A stretch of DNA of 64,000 nucleotides, from NCBI GenBank assembly GCA_900312665.1, contig ONZQ02000004.1:310001-374000 (forward strand). The letters are read 5' to 3'. The translations under genes were made by a program, and so were the position numbers. The notes under the pieces were generated by a model. That model had not been told where the DNA came from and did not search any database. It saw nothing but the letters and a program-made list of their open reading frames with translations. Positions 57,493 through 64,000 of the stretch are shown here, piece after piece (within the stretch, counting starts at the first letter, position 1; each line of letters starts with the position of its first letter). Origin of the DNA: Cephalotrichum gorgonifer (taxonomy: Eukaryota > Ascomycota > Sordariomycetes > Microascales > Microascaceae).

Positions 57493-60400
57493 TATCGGAG
57501 GTGGCCAGGCGACATGAGCTTAGAGGAACCGCTAGGCGACTACGTTCACGGCTAGGGTTATTCGTGGGGCCCTGTCCCATGCTGCAGGCATAGGACCCGA
57601 TGAGTATCATCAGCCACCCAGCTTCATTCCACGGGTCATCTTTGGTTGAATCTTGCCGTTCATTGCGTTCTCGAGAGCAAAGCCAGTTTGCCTCCGTCGG
57701 TCGTTTCGTTCTGCAGCGGCGTTTGGCTTAGGCGTGAGCCTTTAGTGTTTCCACCGTTTTTACGGTGATTCGGATGTGTTTACTTGGCATTATCAGGCGT
57801 TCCGGGGCATCGTCCTCTGCTTTCTTTTTCTGGCGCCTTTCTATTTTACTTCTCACCTTCCCTTTTTATGATGATGACACGGAGCACGGAGGGAGGTGGG
57901 AAATGGCATGAATGGGGAGTTGGTCGAGATTCCGCGGTTTGGTTCGATTTCGAGTTTCCTTTTCTGCCTCGCGTGGCTTGGTCGGTGCAGTCCTTGAGTT
58001 AGTTGCATGTTGCCGATGCTTTTTGTTCTTCTCTTCCGCTTCAACGGCGTTATGGCATTTTTCATCTTTGGGAGTATTCTCATTCCACCAGGCCGGAAAG
58101 GAGGTACGGCATAATACAAGTGCCGAGTAGCCACGGAGTCAGGCGAATTGGCATGTTGATTTAATGTCGGTCTCCTTCGTGGAGAGGTGGTGCTACGAGC
58201 GTGAGGGTCTGGGACTCCAGCATAGCCTACTGTGGTCGATATCTTGGGGAAAGGAAAGGGGGTGGGGGGGGGGCTTGGAGCTGAAAACCCCCCTCCGCAA
58301 CAACATGGAACCGCACCTGAGGAAATCTGGTGCTTGCGTTCTGTGGTTTTGTTTTTGGAGCACAGCATATACGATTATTGGGAATGGTAGGGAGAGGACT
58401 CGGGAAACAAAAAGGGAATGGACAAAAGTCGGGATGGGCCAGGCGTTCTATGTTTTCTTTTGCTTCTATCAGGTGCGAACAGGGTCAGATTGGGTTGTTT
58501 GCTTCAAGGGGCATGATTTTGCTCGGGATTGCGATGAGTAGCACCTATGAATATCTAGGTTATAAATCACATTATGTGCGCAACTATGAGGTATTCTCGC
58601 CCCGAAGTGACCTAGTAAGGGAGGTAGGTGTATTCTTTCTAGACGTGGATAACATGCCTATGATTTTGTCACGCGGCTTGTATGGCGCTGGCTGTGTCCG
58701 CAAATAATGATACCCAGTTTACCCCAGTTCCTCCGATGACAAGTTTCTTATCACATATGTACGATCACGAGAGCGAGGGGGTAGGAAGCGATAAGTTAAC
58801 ATGGATGGGTCCGATTCAGAAAAATGGCTGCTGGGGACTGAAGGGATGTTAGACTTTACCACTAGGGCAAAATGCGAGTAACATGCCACTCAGAGATTTT
58901 AGCCCAGAATGGCCCTTTACGCATTCTAACAAGGGATGCCCGGATGATGGCGGCTGGGGCCTTTTCGGGGGTCTCTGTGGGGTGTGCAAGGCCACGGATA
59001 ATGCTCCCCGGCCGTGGCCGAGCTTCTGGGGCGGCTGATAACGATAAAACACCGGGGCATTGAGGGTGGGGTAGTAGTAGTCTTACGAGAGTTGGGGTGG
59101 GTGGAGACAATTCAAGGTTCCATGTGACAGAGGGTATATAGTATAGATAAGACCTGGTTGGGACTGGACCATCGAGTATGGAAGTGTATCCATTCCGCAT
59201 CAAGCCATATCCGGGTCATCATCCTCTTTCCCCCGAGATTTGGCCTCTGTGCTTTTCTCAGTCTTGAGAGAAGGATCGGCTTGTGGTGGGCTGACGAATT
59301 GAGTTTGGAGCTGGCTGCCTACAGATAATTAGGCGAAGGAGTCATATATTGACAGATCCGATTTCTTGAATGTAAGATTCCCGATTTGGGCGGGGCTGGC
59401 CAAGGACGGTATGAGTCCTCAGGATGGCTACAAAGAATGTAATCCCCCAGCTCCCACAGTTTCCGAGTCATCCCGGGTGAAAGGGGATGCCGAGAATGTG
59501 CGAGGGGACATGCGCCTACCCGTACCTCTGAGTGGTGGATGTTTCCGGGGACGGATTTTTGACGATCTCGGGAATCTTAATAATAGGGGGCTTCTAGTCT
59601 GTTTCGTTTTTAGCAAGATGCTTGAATGAGCTAGATTACTAAGATCGTTCGTTATCGCGTGCAAACGTGCGGTTGAGACGCGAGCGGGCAGCTGGACAAA
59701 ATAAACTTTGGCTAAGAATGGCGCAGGCGGCGATAGCTGGCTCGAAGAGCGAATGACAGCGTTCTAGCTCCGGTGCGAGGTGGGGTACGTACCCGGATAG
59801 TTCTCGGCAAGGTACATCCATGACGTGTGGGGCAGCCGGGGCGAGGCTTGCGGTTGGCTCGGGACCTGTTCGATACGTACTTGTAACTTGTATTCCGGGC
59901 GCGAGCTGACGAGCCAACGGGATGTCTCGGTTTAGGGGTATGGCGGAAGGTGAGGTCGAGGTGAGGCGATACGGGGGGGCGGGGGGCTGTGGTTCTGCCT
60001 AGCAAAGGAGGGAACCTGAGAAGCGGGCTGGGGATCAGAGGGGTGGGGAACGAGCTTGGATAGGACAAAGGAGTGACTGATGACGTCTCGTGAGTCACGG
60101 TTGGCCGGAGGCGTCATCGACCCGAAATGGCCGAAGGTGTGCCAGGCAGTCATGGGTTCGTTCCCCGGCGGGCGGCGGGTGTGGATCCTCTCCCATTTCC
60201 CTTCCAAATCGGGGAACCAACTTGGGGTGTCACACTAGAGGACCCTTGGGACGGGGGGGGGGGGTCTCAGGCTGTTTTAGTATCAAAGGCCCATTCCTTG
60301 CTTTCCCCATTCTCCTCCCCCCCTTTCCCCCGTACCAATACGAACATTCAAATATATATACATATACATCCTGCATCTTCCGTCCACCTCTGACTTCTTC

Positions 60401-60561
60401 ATCTCTCCATATCTATCTTACAAAACATCTACACCCATCCCTGAAGCCAACCCATCTCCGGTACCGACAACAAAGTACGACACATACGTTATCTATCCAC
60501 CACTTCTTCTAAAAAGCTGCAAAAGAACTTCTGCTCAAGTCATCTCGAGCTCTACTCCATA
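57493..60561. other. intergenic region
   Basis: 3.1 kb. The first 500-600 nt probably hold the 3'UTR of the CBM21 gene. The rest has no supported gene; a minus-strand frame over 57853-58368 is low-complexity. A G12 run lies at 60253-60264 and a TATA element near 60351. Confidence 0.5.
60351..60360 (+). promoter_or_regulatory. TATA element of the 165-aa orphan
   Basis: AATATATATA followed by CATATACATC, about 200 nt upstream of the ATG at 60562. No ATG intervenes, so the leader is clean. Confidence 0.5.
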
Positions 60562-61059
60562 ATGGTTAATACGTACGGTTCATCGCGAAAGGTCACCCAC
60601 ACGTGGCTACACGATCCGCTCGACTACAACGTCCCTTCGCCCAGGACCAATCGCTTCCAGCCCCTCGCCGACATGCCATCCTCCCTCAGTGACCTTCCCT
60701 CGACCCGAGCCTCGCCGCTGTCTCACCACAGGAAGAAGAAGACCACGACACGGAGGAAGCCATACTCACGGGGCAGCACGAAGCGCCTCGTGGATATGGA
60801 TGATGTCGACCTCGCTAGGTCCGGCACCGCCTCGGTGTGGGAGGAGGCCCCCGAGACATACGTGCCGCACCTTGGTGTAACAATCTACGAGGTCGTCACG
60901 CTAGACAGCCTGCCAAGGGCGAGCCCACCTGTTACGTTTAGGACGAAGAAGAGGTCCGGGAAGAGGAAGCAGGAGGAGGAGGGGGACGGGGATGAGGGGG
61001 AGATGGTGGACTGGGATGTTGTTTCAAATTGCTCGGAGGAGTCGTTCTTCATGGTTTGA
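60562..61059 (+). CDS. small hypothetical protein with acidic C-terminus
   Basis: Intronless, 165 aa, first ATG in frame after a TATA element and an ATG-free 200-nt leader. Order of features: MVNTYGSSRKVTHTWLHDPL, Pro/Ser-rich linker, basic stretch HHRKKKTTTRRKPYSRGSTK (nuclear-localisation-like), a more ordered middle (ASVWEEAPETYVPHLGVTIY), a second basic patch (TKKRSGKRKQ), an acidic run, and the ending VDWDVVSNCSEESFFMV. The acidic-WDVV piece fits the W-x-x-[LIV] core of Atg8-interacting motifs, though such cores are common. No family recognised. Composition and codon use are gene-like. Confidence 0.65.
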   Translation: MVNTYGSSRKVTHTWLHDPLDYNVPSPRTNRFQPLADMPSSLSDLPSTRASPLSHHRKKKTTTRRKPYSRGSTKRLVDMDDVDLARSGTASVWEEAPETYVPHLGVTIYEVVTLDSLPRASPPVTFRTKKRSGKRKQEEEGDGDEGEMVDWDVVSNCSEESFFMV

Positions 61060-61553
61060 AGAGGTTTCCTGAACTGTTGTTCGGTTTGGGAGGATCTCTT
61101 GGGAGCCGGTGCTTCTTATCTTGGCCCATGGTTTAGTCTCGCCTCGACGGCGATCGTTCAACCATCGCTGAAGATAACCAGCATTCTCGGAGAATGTACT
61201 GTCAGCTTATTTGTATTTTTTTTTGGATACGGCATGGCGCTTTCCTATTCATCCATGCTTGACGCATCAGTCGGACACAGAACGACGATCGACGTTAGTC
61301 TGGTCGGCCGGTTGGGAGCATCATTGAGCGGATACCCTTGTGCTTTAATCGGGGTTATTGTCATATTAGTATTATAGCGGGGTTATGGCTTGGAATTGGA
61401 TCCGCCGCAGTTCACCCGTGCAGACTTGTATTTTTTTTCATCTAGCGCGGCCACCCCCATTACAGAGGTATAGAAAGTAGAAAGTATACGGCCCGCCCTT
61501 TTTCTTCTGTAGATTTGCCCAAGTAATATGCGATCGTGCCCTCTAATTTTAAG
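61060..61553. other. intergenic, upstream of PUS1
   Basis: Short region between the orphan and PUS1 on the same strand. Nothing assigned. Confidence 0.6.
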
Positions 61554-63900
61554 ATGGTCACCGCCGCGAATAACGAAGCGGGCAGCTCCGTGCCCCCGGC
61601 CGCACCTACGAGCGTCGCTCCCGTCGACTCAGCTGGGAGCGCGAAACCTACACCTGGCCAGGATGCTACTGGGGCCGACGAAGGCAATGCCGGAGGCGAC
61701 GCCCGGGGCAAGCGAGGCCCGGGTAGGGGCAGCGGACCGTAAGTCTCAGCTGGGTTCTACTTACCCTGGACCCCCCCTTTTCCCTCCCCCCCGAACCGTA
61801 TCCTGCGTTTTATATGTTGCGTGATGCCGACGCAACTAACCTAGTCCTTAGCGGCCCTAAGCGAAAGTGGAAGAGTCGCGGCGAATGGGACCGCGATGTC
61901 AAGAAGGCGAAGCTAGAGAATAACGGCGAAAAGCGCGACTACCGAGACAAGCTGGTCCGGAAGCCAAGGACCAACCCGTTCACGGCCGAGGAGATCGCCG
62001 CCGAGGAGCGGAAGCCGAAGAAGAAGGTGGCCGTCCTGATGGGCTACTCCGGCACGGGGTACCGGGGCCTTCAGATCAACAGTGCGGAGAAGACGATCGA
62101 GGGAGATGTGATGCAGGCGTTCATCGCCGCGGGGGCGATATCCAAGGCCAACGCGGACGACCCGAAGAAAGTCAGCCTCGTGCGGTGCGCGCGAACGGAC
62201 AAGGGCGTCCACGCCGCGGGGAACGTGCTGAGCCTGAAGCTCATCGTCGAGGACGAGAACCTCGTGGAGAAGATCAACGAGCACCTACCGCCGCAGATCC
62301 GCATCTGGGGTATCCAGCGGACGAACAAGGGATTCAGCTGCTACCAGACGTGCGACTCGCGGTGGTACGAGTACCTGCTGCCAAGCTACACCCTGCTGCC
62401 CCCGCACCCGGACAGTTACATCGGGAAGAAGATTGCCGAGTTTGCCGCCGAGAAAGGGATGGTGGAGGAGCTCGAGGCCAAGAATGCAGATGTGGGCAAG
62501 TTTTGGGAAGAGGTTGACGAGACGCTGATCAAGCCGATCCTCGAGAAGCTAGACCCCGAAACTAGGACCTTGGTGTTGGAGCGGCTGAGGTCTTCGATAG
62601 AGGTGGACGTTGATGGCCTGCCGGATGGTTCGATTGAGAACGAGGCAGAGGCGCGCGCCCTACGGAGGGCTGCGAAACAGGAATCTTCGACTACGGCACA
62701 GCAGGCGCAGGCGCAACCGGCGTCACCCTCGTCGGAAACGCCCAAGGAGGAGAATGCAGCCCAGGGTTCAACATCGGCGGCTCCAGACGCTGCTGGTGAC
62801 ACCCCTATGGCGAATGCGGTTGATGGAGAGGCTGCGGCCGATGGCGCGACCTTTGCCCATAGGGAACTCGGCCCGGCCGACTTCGCCCTCCGCGACATCA
62901 AGCTGGCCTACCTCTCAGTCAAGCGCCGCTACCGCGTCTCTAAGACCCGTCTCGATCGCCTCCAAACCGCACTCAACTGCTACCTCGGCACCAACAACTT
63001 CCACAACTACACGGTGCAGAAGAGCTTCAAGGACCCGTCGTCGAAGCGGCTCATGAAGTCCTTCGTCGTGAACCCGGAGCCAATCATCATCGGCGACACG
63101 GAGTGGCTCAGCCTCAAGGTCCACGGGCAGAGCTTCATGATGCACCAGATCAGGAAGATGGTGGGGCTCGCGACGCTCGTGACGCGGTGCGGCACGGACC
63201 CTGCCATCATCAAGGAGACGTACGGCCCCGCGCGGATCGCGATCCCGAAGGCGCCTGCGTTGGGACTGCTGCTCGAGAGGCCGGTCTTCGATAACTACAA
63301 TGCCAAGGCGAAGGAGGACAAGGGCAAGGCGAAGGATGCGCCCGAGAGGGAGCCGATCGACTTTACGAGGTTCGATGACAAGATCGAGCCCTTTAAGAGG
63401 GAGCATATCTATACGAGGATATTCGAGCATGAGGAGAAGGAACATACGTGNNNNNNNNNNNNNNNNNNNNNNNNNNNNNNNNNNNNNNNNNNNNNNNNNN
63501 NNNNNNNNNNNNNNNNNNNNNNNNNNNNNNNNNNNNNNNNNNNNNNNNNNNNNNNNNNNNNNNNNNNNNNNNNNNNNNNNNNNNNNNNNNNNNNNNNNNN
63601 NNNNNNNNNNNNNNNNNNNNNNNNNNNGTGTTTCGCAGTTTATAGTTCTTGATGGACGTGGCTCTCGACTTCCAGGGCTAGGAGGCAAGGCTAACTTTTG
63701 TTCCGATCCGCAGATTCCATAGTTTCTTCCAGCAGATCGACAACTTCCGGAGCGACTTCTTCCTGTGGATCACGCCGGGGGGCATCTCGGCTGCTAAGCA
63801 CCGCACCGGCATTACCGAGGACGAGGAGCAGAAGGAGATGGACAGGCAGCTGGGGGATGAGGACCCCGACAATGTGAATCCCGAGGAGGGCGAGGGCTAG
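61554..63900 (+). CDS. PUS1: tRNA pseudouridine synthase 1 (Pus1, TruA family)
   Basis: Three exons, 61554-61738, 61852-63447, 63714-63900; 655 aa if spliced as given. The protein begins MVTAANNEAGSS, followed by a Gly/Ala-rich leader and a basic PKRKWKSRGEWDRDVKKAK nuclear-localisation-like stretch. The TruA core shows VAVLMGYSGTGYRGLQ, the catalytic loop RCARTDKGVHAAGNV with Asp178, then RWYEYLLPSY and the second half from NNFHNYTVQKSF through MMHQIRKMVGLA. Pus1 isomerises several uridines in tRNA (positions 27, 28, 34, 36 and others) and in U2 snRNA, mostly in the nucleus. About 130 low-complexity residues separate the two core halves, as in fungal orthologues. The last intron starts at AC/GTG just before the N gap; joining to A-TTC restores HTFHSFFQQIDNF, so the gene is complete and the gap is intronic. 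Confidence 0.93.
63451..63627. other. 177-N assembly gap inside the last PUS1 intron
   Basis: Run of N between the donor (63448) and the acceptor (63713, preceded by a GGCTAAC branch site). No coding sequence appears to be missing. Confidence 0.95.
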
Positions 63901-64000
63901 AAGGTTGGCGGGTTGGAGGTGTAGACGGATTGGGTTCATGACATTCTGTATGATATGCGTTATTCTACAGCGCAGAGATGCTGGCCGATGTTCAAGGGGA

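Noticed and set aside
61814..63652. PUS1 frame read straight through the N gap to 63652
   Set aside because: The sequence right after the gap is intron; splicing from 63447 to 63714 restores the conserved Pus1 C-terminus.

Overview
The window is nuclear DNA from a filamentous ascomycete (Pezizomycotina, most likely a Sordariomycete). Reasons: genes carry short GT-AG introns (57-153 nt, one 280 nt) with CTAAC-type branch points; there is a HET-domain heterokaryon-incompatibility protein; and the conserved genes read as ascomycete orthologues (Pub1, Yak1, Ncs2, Oac1, Swd2, SRP9/21, Rnr2, DUF4112, Dcp2, CBM21/PP1 regulator, Pus1). No bacterial-type operon, CRISPR array or intact transposon was seen. 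Gene models were spliced by hand and every junction keeps frame.

Layout. 1-0.2 kb: possible 3' part of a minus-strand gene cut by the window edge. 1.1-3.2 kb: intronless HET gene with N-terminal hydrophobic segments. 6.9-8.7 kb: PUB1-like three-RRM protein behind a leader of about 970 nt without any ATG. 11.3-14.7 kb: YAK1 kinase (966 aa, five exons) with a 20-N gap in intron 1. 15.5-16.9 kb (minus): RRM protein. 17.7-19.2 kb (minus): 488-aa orphan. 20.3-21.7 kb: NCS2/CTU2. 22.0-23.2 kb (minus): OAC1-type carrier with a GC-AG first intron. 24.2-25.6 kb: SWD2. 26.1-26.6 kb: SRP9/21. 27.3-28.7 kb (minus): ribonucleotide reductase small subunit with MCB (ACGCGT) sites upstream. 30.9-31.6 kb: small protein with three tandem C-x4-C-xn-C-x2-H units. 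32.9-33.9 kb (minus): DUF4112 protein. 35.1-37.7 kb: DCP2 with a long tail carrying about six leucine-rich short motifs.

From 37.7 to about 54.3 kb no gene can be supported. This is unusually long for such a genome. The stretch is full of homopolymer runs, microsatellites and a dispersed TACTCGTAC-like motif, plus one 5S-rRNA-like relic. At 55.2-57.5 kb is a CBM21 glycogen-targeting PP1 subunit with a 5'UTR intron, at 60.6-61.1 kb a small basic/acidic orphan, and at 61.6-63.9 kb PUS1, whose last intron contains a 177-N gap.

Most genes are unlinked housekeeping functions. A loose post-transcriptional theme (Pub1, Dcp2, Ncs2, Pus1, the RRM protein) is probably coincidence. The least explained items are the CCCH-repeat protein, the membrane-anchored HET protein and the 17-kb gene desert.
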